Shown here: piece after piece, positions 16,065 through 23,074 of the stretch
Layout: the number at the start of each line of letters is the position of its first letter
How positions within the stretch are numbered: the first letter of the stretch is position 1
The notes under the pieces: generated by a model
Databases searched by the model: none
What the model saw: only the letters and a program-made list of their open reading frames with translations
Told to the model about the DNA's origin: nothing
Assembly (NCBI GenBank): GCA_002372935.1
Contig: DFJF01000006.1
Span: forward strand, 1 to 27,243
From: Clostridiales bacterium UBA3678
Lineage (GTDB): Bacteria; Bacillota; Clostridia; TANB77; CAG-508
Reading direction: 5' to 3'
DNA length: 27,243 nucleotides
Made by a program: the position numbers and the translations under genes

Positions 16065-16649
16065 ATGAAAATAGAAAAAGTAAAATCAATAATAGAAAGT
16101 ATATTATTTGCAACAGGAAGAATTGTCTCAATTGAAGAACTACAAATGGCTTTAGAAATACCAAAAGAGGACATAGAAAAAATATTAAATAATATGCAAG
16201 AATCTTATAAAGATGAAAAAAGTGGAATCGAACTTGTAAAAATGAATGATGGATATCAATTATGTAGTAAAAAAGAGAATTATGATTATATTTATCAAGT
16301 AATAGATAAAAGAAGTAAGCCAAAACTATCTAATGCTGCACTTGAGACTCTTGCAATTATTGCATATAACCCAAAGATTTCAAGAGCAGAAATAGAAGCA
16401 ATTCGTGGAGTAAATGTAGATGGAACTATGTATAAATTGCTGGAATATGGGTTAATAGAAGAAGCGGGAAAACTTGATTTGCCAGGAAAGCCAATGTCAT
16501 ATAAGACAACAGACGAGTTTTTGAAAATGTTTGGGTATATTACTTTAGATGAATTACCTGAACTACCTAGATACAAATTAGATGAAAATCATCAGATAGT
16601 TGTAGAAGAGTTGAAAGAATTAGAAAGTGAAGGAGAGAGTAATTTATGA
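16065..16649 (+). CDS. scpB: Segregation and condensation protein B
   Basis: ScpB dimers bind ScpA and the SMC ATPase to form the condensin that organises and segregates the chromosome. The 194-residue protein has two winged-helix domains: KSIIESILFATGRIVSIEEL in the first, and KPKLSNAALETLAIIAYNPKISRAEIEAIRGV with GLIEEAGKLDLPGKPMSYKTTDEFLKMFG in the second, both very typical. The acidic C-terminus (about 175-194) is common. scpA usually precedes scpB immediately, but here rimO does, so the pair is split. The stop overlaps the transketolase start (ATGA, 16646-16649), suggesting coupled translation. Confidence 0.95.
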   Translation: MKIEKVKSIIESILFATGRIVSIEELQMALEIPKEDIEKILNNMQESYKDEKSGIELVKMNDGYQLCSKKENYDYIYQVIDKRSKPKLSNAALETLAIIAYNPKISRAEIEAIRGVNVDGTMYKLLEYGLIEEAGKLDLPGKPMSYKTTDEFLKMFGYITLDELPELPRYKLDENHQIVVEELKELESEGESNL

Positions 16650-17455
16650 ATATAGATGAAATACAAGAGAAGTCAAAAGAAATTAGAAAAGACATAATAA
16701 CAGAGGTATATTGTGCAAAATCAGGACATCCAGGAGGTTCACTTTCTATAGCAGATATTATGGCAGTACTTTATTTTGATGAACTGAAGATTAATGAAAA
16801 AGATCCAAAATGGGAAGATAGAGATAGATTAGTTTTATCAAAAGGACATTGTTCACCAGCATTATATGCAGCATTAGCAGAAAGAGGATTTTTCAAAAAA
16901 GAAGAATTAAAAACATTTAGAAAGCTTGGAAGCAAATTACAAGGCCATCCAGATTTAAACAAAGTTCCAGGAGTTGACATGACATCAGGATCTTTAGGAC
17001 AAGGCTTATCAGTTGCTAATGGTATTGCAATTGCAGGAAAAATGGATAATAAAGACTATAGAGTATATGTAATAGTTGGAGATGGAGAGATAGAAGAAGG
17101 ACAAATATGGGAAGCTGCAATGACATCAAGTAAGTATAAATTAGATAATTTGTGTTTAATTATAGATAACAACAATTTGCAAATTGATGGAACAATAGAA
17201 GAAGTTAAGAGTTCATATCCAATAGATAAAAAATTTGAAAGTTTTGGATTTAATGTATTAAAAATAGATGGAAATAATATAGAAGATATTTTGAGAGCTT
17301 TTTATATTGCAAAAAATACAAAACATAAACCAACATGTATTATTGCAAAAACTGTAAAAGGAAAAGGTGTATCATTTATGGAAAACAAAGCAGAATGGCA
17401 TGGAAAGGCACCAAGTGAAAAAGAATACAATTTAGCAATGGAAGAATTAAAATAA
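16646..17455 (+). CDS. Transketolase, N-terminal subunit
   Basis: This is the thiamine-diphosphate binding half of a split transketolase (non-oxidative pentose phosphate pathway). The 269-residue protein has SGHPGGSLS (His28), SKGHCSPALY (His68), LQGHPD (His101), SGSLGQGLSVANG, and the diphosphate/Mg motif GDGEIEEGQIWEA (145-157) continuing to DNNNLQ. It ends with HGKAPSEKEY, where the N half normally ends. In Clostridia and Archaea the C-terminal subunit gene usually follows directly. Here a terminator and a convergent gene follow instead. The partner must be elsewhere if the enzyme works. It overlaps scpB by four bases and has GGAGAG upstream. The length and intact motifs show it is not a truncated pseudogene. 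Confidence 0.94.
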   Translation: MNIDEIQEKSKEIRKDIITEVYCAKSGHPGGSLSIADIMAVLYFDELKINEKDPKWEDRDRLVLSKGHCSPALYAALAERGFFKKEELKTFRKLGSKLQGHPDLNKVPGVDMTSGSLGQGLSVANGIAIAGKMDNKDYRVYVIVGDGEIEEGQIWEAAMTSSKYKLDNLCLIIDNNNLQIDGTIEEVKSSYPIDKKFESFGFNVLKIDGNNIEDILRAFYIAKNTKHKPTCIIAKTVKGKGVSFMENKAEWHGKAPSEKEYNLAMEELK

Positions 17456-17461
17456 AAAAAT

Positions 17462-17504
17462 TAGAATATATCATATTGGAAAATATAATATATTCTATTT
17501 TTTT
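17462..17504. terminator. Bidirectional terminator
   Basis: TAGAATATA (17462-17470) pairs with TATATTCTA (17489-17497), with further AT pairs inside, followed by seven T. On the minus strand an A/T run also follows. It ends the queA-to-transketolase operon and the convergent membrane protein gene. Confidence 0.8.
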
Positions 17505-17527
17505 AGCTTAACTGTAGTATTTCAAAA

Positions 17528-18088
17528 TTATTTTTTTCTCTTTTTTAATATAATTGTGATTATTATAATAATTGCAATGATAGCTATAATTGCTGAAATT
17601 CCTGCCCATCCAAAAGTGGCAACGATTTTGCTTCCAAGTGACATTATTATGCCTGCAAGAAGTACACCCAAAGTAACTGCCAATACACTAGTTTTAAAAT
17701 CAAGGTCCAAAATGCTTGCTGCAAGTGTACCTGTCCAAGCACCTGTACCTGGAAGAGGAATACCTACAAATAAAAGTAGAGCAAAAAATGTTCCATTTTT
17801 TCCTGCAGATTCTTGTAATTTTTTTCCACCTTTTTCACCTTTTTCAAGACACCAGGTAAAAAATTTTCCAATTATTTTTTTATCTTTTCCCCATATAAGT
17901 ACTTTTCTTGCAAATAGATAGATAATAGGTACAGGTAGCATATTTCCTATAATTGCAATAGGATAGTAAACAAAAATGTTTAGTCCCAAGCTTTCTGCAA
18001 TTGGAATAGCACCCCTAAGTTCAATAATAGGTACCATACTAACAAAAAAAGTTATTAAATATTTAACAAATACTGGCAAAGTAGACAT
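17528..18088 (-). CDS. Small multidrug export family membrane protein
   Basis: This 186-residue integral membrane protein looks like the 'small multi-drug export' family (COG2426), a name with little experimental support. The N-terminus FVSMVPIIELRGAIPIAESLGL is the family signature. The second block, LLLFVGIPLPGTGAWTGTLAASIL, has the repeated PxPGTG loop, as in other members of the DedA-like fold with re-entrant loops. About four or five hydrophobic segments are present, and the last (about 158-181) is almost only Ile and Ala before a KKRKK tail. GGAGG precedes the ATG, and a perfect-consensus promoter lies at 18133-18161. It is transcribed alone. Its substrate is unknown. Confidence 0.87.
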   Translation of the reverse strand: MSTLPVFVKYLITFFVSMVPIIELRGAIPIAESLGLNIFVYYPIAIIGNMLPVPIIYLFARKVLIWGKDKKIIGKFFTWCLEKGEKGGKKLQESAGKNGTFFALLLFVGIPLPGTGAWTGTLAASILDLDFKTSVLAVTLGVLLAGIIMSLGSKIVATFGWAGISAIIAIIAIIIIITIILKKRKK

Positions 18089-18132
18089 CTTAATCCTCCA
18101 ATTTATTACATTTATTTTTATAATTCTTTAAA

Positions 18133-18161
18133 ATTATACATGTAATATTAATATGTGTCAA
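18133..18161 (-). promoter_or_regulatory. Consensus sigma-A promoter of the membrane protein gene
   Basis: On the minus strand, TTGACA (18156-18161) and TATAAT (18133-18138) are 17 bp apart, a perfect match to consensus. The leader is about 38 nt. Confidence 0.88.
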
Positions 18162-18201
18162 GCAATAATTAATCTAAAAATATATTGCAACACATAAGAT
18201 T

Positions 18202-18642
18202 TTAAATGAGTTCAAGTGTAAAAAGTAGAGCATCAATTCCATTATAATATTTATGACGTATACCCACTTGTTTAAAACCAAATTTTTTATATAATTTTAT
18301 TGCAACATTATTTATTGCTGATACTTCTAAATTAATTTTATTGCAATTTTTAGATTTTGCAAAATCAATCAAATATTTTAAAAGAATAGAAGAATAGCCA
18401 TTACCTCGGCAAGATTTTCTTATAACTATATTATTTAATTCAGCAATATCTAAAATAATTGATATAGAAGCAAATCCAATAATTTGGTTATTTATAATAT
18501 AGCAAAAAGATGAAGAAATTGTGCTTTCTATGTCATTTTTTAATGTATTATAATTCCAGAAATCATCAAAATCAGTTTCTAAAATGTTTGAAATTGATTG
18601 TAAATCTTCTAAATTGAATTGTCTAAGTATAGCATTTTCCAT
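18202..18642 (-). CDS. rimI: GNAT acetyltransferase, RimI type
   Basis: This is a GCN5-related N-acetyltransferase of 146 aa, most likely RimI, which acetylates the N-terminal Ala of ribosomal protein S18. Seen: NAILRQFNLEDLQSISNI at the start, the central strand IIGFASISIILDIAELNNIVI, the acetyl-CoA loop RKSCRGNGYSSILL, and the C-terminal NLEVSAINNVAIKLYKKFGFKQVGIRHKYYNG, the classical RimI ending. The conserved Arg-x-x-Gly-x-Gly/Ala loop reads RGNGYS. It lies five bases after tsaB on the same strand, the usual tsaE-tsaB-rimI order, which supports the RimI name over other GNATs. AAGGGA lies upstream of the ATG. I saw no clear terminator downstream. Confidence 0.9.
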   Translation of the reverse strand: MENAILRQFNLEDLQSISNILETDFDDFWNYNTLKNDIESTISSSFCYIINNQIIGFASISIILDIAELNNIVIRKSCRGNGYSSILLKYLIDFAKSKNCNKINLEVSAINNVAIKLYKKFGFKQVGIRHKYYNGIDALLFTLELI

Positions 18643-18647
18643 ATAAT

Positions 18648-19337
18648 CTATCCCTTCAAAATATTATTTTTTTCTAACATTCGCTCTGCTTGTGGCTTGC
18701 GAAGATATAAAGGAAGAACATCAGGAAAGTCATTATTTAGAAAATGATTATAACCAGCAAGTCCAAGATTATATGCAGATAAATCATTATTTGAAACACA
18801 CATGCTATTAGGCAAAATTTTTGAAATTTTTTCTTTGTATTTAAAAGCTCCATCGCCAACAAAATTTACATCATAAGTAACACCATTAAATTCATTTATC
18901 ATAGAATCAATATTTTCTAAAGAAAAATTACGTTTTAAAAGAAATGTATTTCCTATTTTTTCAAAAACTCCAGTGTAAACATTATCATTTTTAGCATCAA
19001 TCATAGGGCATATAATGCCATCAAAATCTACATTGTAGGCTAAAGCTTCTAACGAAGAAATGCCAATTGATTTAATATTTAAACTATCAGAAAAAGCTTT
19101 TGCTGTAGCGACACCAATTCTAATTCCTGTAAAAGAACCAGGTCCTTTGTCACATACAATTAAATCAATATCAGACAAATTTAAATTTAAAAGAGATAAA
19201 AGTTCTTTTATCATAGGCATTAAAGTTTCTGAATGTGTAAGTCCATTGTTTTTTGAATATTCTTTTAAAAGCATATTATCTTCTAATACAGCGATAGCAC
19301 AAATATTGCTAGATGTATCTATACTTAATATTTTCAT
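18648..19337 (-). CDS. tsaB: tRNA t6A37 biosynthesis protein TsaB
   Basis: TsaB is an inactive ASKHA-fold partner of TsaD needed for threonylcarbamoylation of A37 in ANN-decoding tRNAs. The 229-residue protein begins MKILSIDTSSNICAIAVL, has THSETLMPMIKELL, the diagnostic CDKGPGSFTGIRIGVATAKAF, and the later SSLEALAYN and ICPMIDAKNDNVYTGVF. The length is usual for the family. GGAGG precedes the ATG, 12 bases after the tsaE stop. The C-terminus has VLPLYLRKPQAER, also typical. tsaD and tsaC are not in the window. Confidence 0.96.
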   Translation of the reverse strand: MKILSIDTSSNICAIAVLEDNMLLKEYSKNNGLTHSETLMPMIKELLSLLNLNLSDIDLIVCDKGPGSFTGIRIGVATAKAFSDSLNIKSIGISSLEALAYNVDFDGIICPMIDAKNDNVYTGVFEKIGNTFLLKRNFSLENIDSMINEFNGVTYDVNFVGDGAFKYKEKISKILPNSMCVSNNDLSAYNLGLAGYNHFLNNDFPDVLPLYLRKPQAERMLEKNNILKG

Positions 19338-19349
19338 TTAGAGCCTCCA

Positions 19350-19823
19350 TTAAATATCTAATTTAGATAAAATTTTTTTATATTTATCAGAATTTCCAAC
19401 ATTTGTAAATGTTATAATTCTTTTATTTTCATTTGAATTATCTTTTTTTATGGTTATATGAATATATGATTTTGGCAAAATATCTTCAATAATCTCTCCC
19501 CATTCTATTAAACAAATTCCTCTTTCGAAATATTCTTCTCCACCGATAGAATAAAATTCATCAGAATCCAAAAGTCTATAAACATCAAAATGATAAATTG
19601 ATGTGTTATCATTAACATATTCATTTACAATATTAAATGTAGGGCTTGAAATTTCATTTTGTAAATTAAAATTTTCCAAAAAACCTTCTACAAATTTAGT
19701 TTTTCCAGCACCTAATTCTCCTGTTAAAACTACAATATCACCTTTAGATAGGAAATTTGCAAATTTTTTTGCTAATTGTTTTGTTTCTTCTTGATTATTA
19801 GAAATAATTTTTATATTTTCCAA
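19350..19823 (-). CDS. tsaE: tRNA t6A37 biosynthesis ATPase TsaE
   Basis: TsaE is the P-loop ATPase that regenerates the TsaB-TsaD complex in t6A synthesis. The 157-residue product has Walker A TGELGAGKTKF (34-44), SSPTFNIVNEY (59-69), YHFDVYRL (77-84), and CLIEWGEII, the family blocks in order. The frame is open for 89 further codons upstream, but that part looks unlike protein. A TTG at 19821-19823 has GGAGG six bases upstream, directly before ENIKIISNN, so I start there. It is first of the operon tsaE-tsaB-rimI. An AT-rich region with a TATAAT precedes it without a clear -35. The small plus-strand gene upstream of spoVM is divergent from it. Confidence 0.94.
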   Translation of the reverse strand: MENIKIISNNQEETKQLAKKFANFLSKGDIVVLTGELGAGKTKFVEGFLENFNLQNEISSPTFNIVNEYVNDNTSIYHFDVYRLLDSDEFYSIGGEEYFERGICLIEWGEIIEDILPKSYIHITIKKDNSNENKRIITFTNVGNSDKYKKILSKLDI

Positions 19824-19911
19824 AATTAACCTCCATTTCTTGAAAATAATTATATATAATGATACTACAAAAATAGCAAAAAAACAAGATAAAATGTTGA
19901 AAAAATGGGTA

Positions 19912-19938
19912 ACATAAAGTTTAAAAAAAGAATACAAT
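19912..19938 (+). promoter_or_regulatory. Candidate sigma-E-type sporulation promoter
   Basis: ACATAAA (19912-19918) and AATACAAT (19931-19938) resemble the sigma-E -35 and -10 patterns (KMATAWW; CATACAMT). The 12-base spacer is slightly short. No good sigma-A promoter is seen. spoVM is a sigma-E gene in Bacillus, which fits. Confidence 0.4.
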
Positions 19939-19968
19939 ATATAAAAAAGAAGTATTGGAGGTAGATTT

Positions 19969-20121
19969 ATGTTGATAGGGGCATTGAAAAAAACTCTTGG
20001 AGTTTGCCTTATAGGTCTTGGACTAGGAATTTTATTAGTACTTTTACTTCCAATAGCAGGTTGGCTTTTTATAATAGGAGTTGCAATCACAGTAATAGGG
20101 ATTACTTGGCTTGCATGCTAA
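19969..20121 (+). CDS. 50-residue hydrophobic membrane protein upstream of spoVM
   Basis: This short gene has a strong ribosome binding site (GGAGGT, 19957-19962) seven bases before the ATG. It encodes a very hydrophobic peptide: a short start MLIGALKKTL, then two membrane segments of about 18 residues each (about 11-28 and 32-48) with a PIAGW turn between, ending WLAC. Both segments are rich in Gly, Leu and Ile. It lies 19 bases upstream of spoVM on the same strand and probably shares its transcript. I do not recognise the family. A role in spore envelope formation is inference from position only. It could easily be missed by gene callers for size. Confidence 0.75.
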   Translation: MLIGALKKTLGVCLIGLGLGILLVLLLPIAGWLFIIGVAITVIGITWLAC

Positions 20122-20140
20122 TAGACAAGGAGGTACATAT

Positions 20141-20221
20141 ATGAAAGTTGTAGTAAAAAAAGTTCCAAAGGCTTTTAGAGGTTTATTTAAATTGATATTT
20201 GGAATTCGTGAAAATGAATAG
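20141..20221 (+). CDS. spoVM: SpoVM-like 26-residue sporulation peptide
   Basis: SpoVM is a 26-residue amphipathic peptide that sits on the convex outer forespore membrane, anchors SpoIVA and is degraded by or inhibits FtsH. This product is also exactly 26 aa, MKVVVKKVPKAFRGLFKL followed by IFGIRENE. Compared with my memory of Bacillus SpoVM it keeps Met1, Lys2, Lys7, the curvature-determining Pro9, Lys10, Gly14, a basic residue at 17 and Gly21. Residues 10-22 form an amphipathic helix. The ribosome binding site AAGGAGGT is excellent and sits eight bases before the ATG. A strong terminator follows at 20260. It implies the host belongs to a spore-forming lineage. Identification rests on length, Pro9 and the pattern; divergence in Clostridia is normal. 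Confidence 0.82.
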   Translation: MKVVVKKVPKAFRGLFKLIFGIRENE

Positions 20222-20222
20222 A

Positions 20223-20251
20223 TTAATTTGGAACAGATTTTTTCTGAGACT
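20223..20251 (+). repeat. 29-bp repeat, copy 1 (after spoVM)
   Basis: This 29-bp stretch matches 20448-20476 at 25 of 29 bases. The core is AATTTGGAACAGA, then TTTTCTGA. It starts two bases after the spoVM stop and contains a small inverted repeat CAGA/TCTG. Confidence 0.65.
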
Positions 20252-20259
20252 AAAAAAAC

Positions 20260-20294
20260 TGTCAACACATATCAAAATGTGTTGACAATTTTTA
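20260..20294 (+). terminator. Terminator after spoVM
   Basis: TGTCAACACAT (20260-20270) pairs perfectly over 11 bp with ATGTGTTGACA (20277-20287) around a six-base loop, followed by ATTTTT. Confidence 0.88.
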
Positions 20295-20377
20295 AATATA
20301 ATTTTCAAAATTCCCAATAGCATATGTAGTATATCAAAAAAGTAAACTAAAAAACAAAAAAATGTTTGCAAAAAGTA

Positions 20378-20405
20378 TTGACAAAATTTTTTTATGGTGT
20401 ATAAT
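20378..20405 (+). promoter_or_regulatory. Sigma-A promoter of recN
   Basis: TTGACA (20378-20383) and TATAAT (20400-20405) are separated by 16 bp. Transcription would start near 20412, giving a leader of about 117 nt. I saw no Gram-positive LexA box of the GAAC-N4-GTTC form near it. Confidence 0.8.
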
Positions 20406-20443
20406 AATACCAAACAAAAGTTTTATTTAATAAACATCAGTTG

Positions 20444-20523
20444 GGTATCAATTTGGAACAGAACTTTTCTGATACTTTTTTAAATCCTCAATTGAGAATG
20501 AATATTTTTGGATACTGGGAGGT
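20444..20523 (+). promoter_or_regulatory. recN leader: 29-bp repeat copy 2 in a possible attenuator
   Basis: GTATCA (20445-20450) pairs with TGATAC (20470-20475), followed by six T, which resembles an intrinsic terminator inside the leader. The hairpin embeds the second copy of the 29-bp repeat (20448-20476). A second GATACT at 20511-20516, just before the GGGAGGT ribosome binding site, could compete for the same GTATC. A palindrome CTCAATTGAG lies between (20487-20496). The pairing is visible; a switching role is inference. Confidence 0.45.
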
Positions 20524-20528
20524 AATAT

Positions 20529-22160
20529 ATGATTTCAAAATTGCACATAAAAAATATTGGTATTATAGAAGAAATAGAAATAGATTTTAATAAAGGACTA
20601 AATGTGTTAACAGGAGAAACAGGAGCTGGAAAAACATTAGTTATAGGCTCATTGGGCATAATCGCAGGAGGGCGTTTTTCAAAAGAAATGATAAGAAAAG
20701 GAGAAAAAACATCTTATGTTGAACTTTGTATTTTTGAACCAGAAAGCAAAGACTCAATAGATGGAAATATTATCATATCAAGAGAAATAAATATTAGTGG
20801 AAAAAATATGTGCAAAATTAATGGTAGAATGGTAACAGTAAATGAATTGAAAAATTTCATGAAAAGTTATATAGAAATACATGGGCAAAACGAAAATCAA
20901 GATTTATTAGATGTAAAAGAGCACCAAAAATATCTTGATGAATATATAGGTAAGGATTTGGTTGAATTAAAATCGAAATATTTAGAGTATTATATGAAAT
21001 ATAATGAGATAAAAAAAGAACTAAAAATTAATTTTGGAGATGAAAAAGAAAGACAAAGAAAAATAGATCTTTTAAATTATCAAATAAATGAAATAGAAAT
21101 GGCAAATTTGAAAGAAAGTGAAGAAAACGAATTAGAAGAAAAGAGAAAAATTATTTTAAATTCGGAAAAAATATCTCAAAGTTTAAATGAGGCAAATGAG
21201 CTTATTGGAGAAAATACAATAGAAGCTTTAAGCAATAGTATAAGAGCATTAGAAAAAATTGAACAACTAGATGAAAAATATAAAGACACAGTATGTAGAT
21301 TAAAAAGTACATATTATGAATTGCAAGAAGTTTCAAGAGATGTATCAAATTTTAAAGAAGACATATATTTCAATGAAGAAGAAAGAAACGAAATAGAAGA
21401 AAGGCTAGATCTAATTTATTCATTGAAAAGAAAATATGGAAATTCTATTAAAGAGATTTTAGAATATTGTAATCAAACAAAAAAAGAAGTTGAGAGAATT
21501 GAAAATATGGAAGAACATAACAACAAATTGAAAATAGAAAAAGAAAAAATAAAAAATTTAATGTTACAAATTGCAATAAAGATTCATAATATACGCCAAA
21601 AGAAATCAATAGAATTTTCAAATAAAATAAATAAAAATTTACAAGATTTAGAAATGAAAAATGCAAAAATAAATATTCATGTTAATTATAAGGAAACAGA
21701 GTACTATTCAACGGGAAAAGATGAAATACTTATGTATATTTCAACAAATCTTGGAGAAGATGAAAAAGAACTTTCAAAAATAGCATCTGGTGGTGAAATG
21801 TCTAGAGTTATGCTTGCAATAAAAACAGTATTAGCTAATGAAGATAAAATGCCTATATTAGTATTTGACGAGATTGATACAGGAATTAGTGGTAAAGCTG
21901 CAAATTCAGTTGCAGAGAAATTAAGTAGAATAGCAAAAAAACATCAAGTTCTATGTATTTCTCATTTACCAAATATTGCAGCAAAAGCAGATTATAATTA
22001 CTTTATAAGTAAAAGCGTGAAAGGAGATAGAACAAATACTAGTATAAAATTGCTTAATGAGAAAGAGGTTATTAATGAAATAGCAAGAATTTCATCAGGA
22101 GAAGTAAATGATGCAACGATTCGATATGCATGTGAATTAAGAAATAAAAAGGTGATATGA
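20529..22160 (+). CDS. recN: DNA repair protein RecN
   Basis: RecN is an SMC-like ATPase that acts early in double-strand break repair. The 543-residue protein has the Walker A motif GETGAGKT (29-36), the RecN-type IEIHGQNENQDLL after the first half-domain, a long coiled coil (about 150-370, broken by a hinge), the ABC signature KIASGGEMSRVMLAI, and Walker B ILVFDEIDTGISGKAA, then the H-loop CISHLPNIAAKADYNYF. The length is slightly below the usual 550-570, so the coiled coil may be a little short. The ATG has GGGAGGT upstream. In Clostridia recN often follows argR and spoIVB neighbours; here it follows spoVM. It has its own promoter and an unusual leader. Confidence 0.97.
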   Translation: MISKLHIKNIGIIEEIEIDFNKGLNVLTGETGAGKTLVIGSLGIIAGGRFSKEMIRKGEKTSYVELCIFEPESKDSIDGNIIISREINISGKNMCKINGRMVTVNELKNFMKSYIEIHGQNENQDLLDVKEHQKYLDEYIGKDLVELKSKYLEYYMKYNEIKKELKINFGDEKERQRKIDLLNYQINEIEMANLKESEENELEEKRKIILNSEKISQSLNEANELIGENTIEALSNSIRALEKIEQLDEKYKDTVCRLKSTYYELQEVSRDVSNFKEDIYFNEEERNEIEERLDLIYSLKRKYGNSIKEILEYCNQTKKEVERIENMEEHNNKLKIEKEKIKNLMLQIAIKIHNIRQKKSIEFSNKINKNLQDLEMKNAKINIHVNYKETEYYSTGKDEILMYISTNLGEDEKELSKIASGGEMSRVMLAIKTVLANEDKMPILVFDEIDTGISGKAANSVAEKLSRIAKKHQVLCISHLPNIAAKADYNYFISKSVKGDRTNTSIKLLNEKEVINEIARISSGEVNDATIRYACELRNKKVI

Positions 22161-22245
22161 TTCATATTTTTATAAAATTTTAAAAAATATATACAAATAG
22201 AATTTGAATTTTCACTTACAAAAACAAAAAGTTTAGCAGAAGCCC

Positions 22246-22274
22246 TTGACAACTACAAAAAATTAATATATAAT
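22246..22274 (+). promoter_or_regulatory. Sigma-A promoter of the infC operon
   Basis: TTGACA (22246-22251) and TATAAT (22269-22274) are 17 bp apart, a perfect consensus promoter that drives the L20-type leader. Confidence 0.88.
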
Positions 22275-22280
22275 AATGAA

Positions 22281-22428
22281 TATCGCAAGCAAGAGTTATC
22301 CACTCTTCACCTTATCTTTGTGGAAAAAGGTTAAAAATAAATAGTATTATATATGTTTATTTTGTGTGGATTTTATTTATTGGCTTGCTACGAGTCAATT
22401 TTTTTTATATTTAATTTTTATTAAATAT
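22281..22428 (+). promoter_or_regulatory. L20-type ribosomal protein leader with attenuator
   Basis: The leader of infC-rpmI-rplT has a long-range helix GCAAGC (22285-22290) with GCTTGC (22383-22388), enclosing a hairpin AAGAGT/ACTCTT (22291-22307). An overlapping terminator hairpin ATTGGC (22379-22384) with GTCAAT (22394-22399) is followed by eight T. The two helices share bases and exclude each other, as expected for attenuation. After it lies an all-AT hairpin (22407-22428). In Bacillus the leader is bound by L20, which causes premature termination. Position and pairing fit this class; I did not test it against a covariance model. Confidence 0.75.
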
Positions 22429-22463
22429 AAAAATTTAAATCATTTTATTTGGAGGTGTTTTTT

Positions 22464-22973
22464 ATAAAACAAGAATTGCCAGTAAATGGCCAAATTAGAG
22501 CAAAAGAGGTTCAATTAATAGGAGAAAATGGAGAAAAGTTAGGAATAGTAGATTTTAAAGAAGCATTAAATATGGCACAAGAAAAAAAATTAGATTTAGT
22601 CCTTGTTGCTCCAAATTCAAGACCAGTAGTATGTAAAATAATGAACTATGGAAAATATAAATTTGAACAAACAAAAAGAGAAAAAGAAGCAAAAAAGAAA
22701 CAAAAGGTTTTGGAAGTAAAGGAAATCAGAATTACGCCAAATATAGAAGAACATGATTTTAATTTTAAAGCAAAAAATGCAAGAAAATTCTTGGAAAGCG
22801 GAAATAAATTAAAAATAACAGTTAGGTTTAAAGGTAGAGAAATTAATAATTCTAAGGCTGGAGAAGTAGTACTTAACAAATTCATAGATGAATTATCTGA
22901 TATATCTATAGTAGAAAAAAGACCAAAATTAGAAGGTAGAAATATGTTTATTATGCTAGCAAAAAAAGCTTAA
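22464..22973 (+). CDS. infC: Translation initiation factor IF-3
   Basis: IF-3 binds the 30S subunit, prevents subunit joining and rejects wrong start codons. The product (169 aa) has the N-domain VNGQIRAKEVQLIGENGEKLGI, DLVLVAPNSRPVVCKIMNYGKYKFEQ, a linker rich in Lys (KREKEAKKKQK), and the C-domain EIRITPNIEEHDFNFKAKNARKFL and VRFKGREI, all typical. An in-frame TTG at 22449 would add five codons, but it runs into the ribosome binding site GGAGGTG (22451-22457). The codon correctly placed after that site, six T later, is ATA at 22464. I take AUA as the start. infC genes commonly use AUU or other rare starts that IF-3 itself discriminates against, for autoregulation. The operon continues with rpmI and rplT. 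Confidence 0.93.
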   Translation: MKQELPVNGQIRAKEVQLIGENGEKLGIVDFKEALNMAQEKKLDLVLVAPNSRPVVCKIMNYGKYKFEQTKREKEAKKKQKVLEVKEIRITPNIEEHDFNFKAKNARKFLESGNKLKITVRFKGREINNSKAGEVVLNKFIDELSDISIVEKRPKLEGRNMFIMLAKKA

Positions 22974-23074
22974 ATTAAAGCTTAAAACAATTAGCTTAAT
23001 ATATATAAATAGAAATATACATTTCTATTTTAAATGCAAAAATGCAAAACAAAATTTGAAAGGAGTTTTTAGTT

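Noticed and set aside
19824..20090. N-terminal extension of tsaE by 89 codons
   Set aside because: It has no ribosome binding site and does not resemble the family. It is complementary to the small membrane gene and its promoter region, while the TTG at 19823 has GGAGG and the usual start.
20453..20470. Possible LexA box in the recN leader (GAACAGAACTTTTC)
   Set aside because: It does not fit GAAC-N4-GTTC. The right half is wrong, and it is better explained by the 29-bp repeat.
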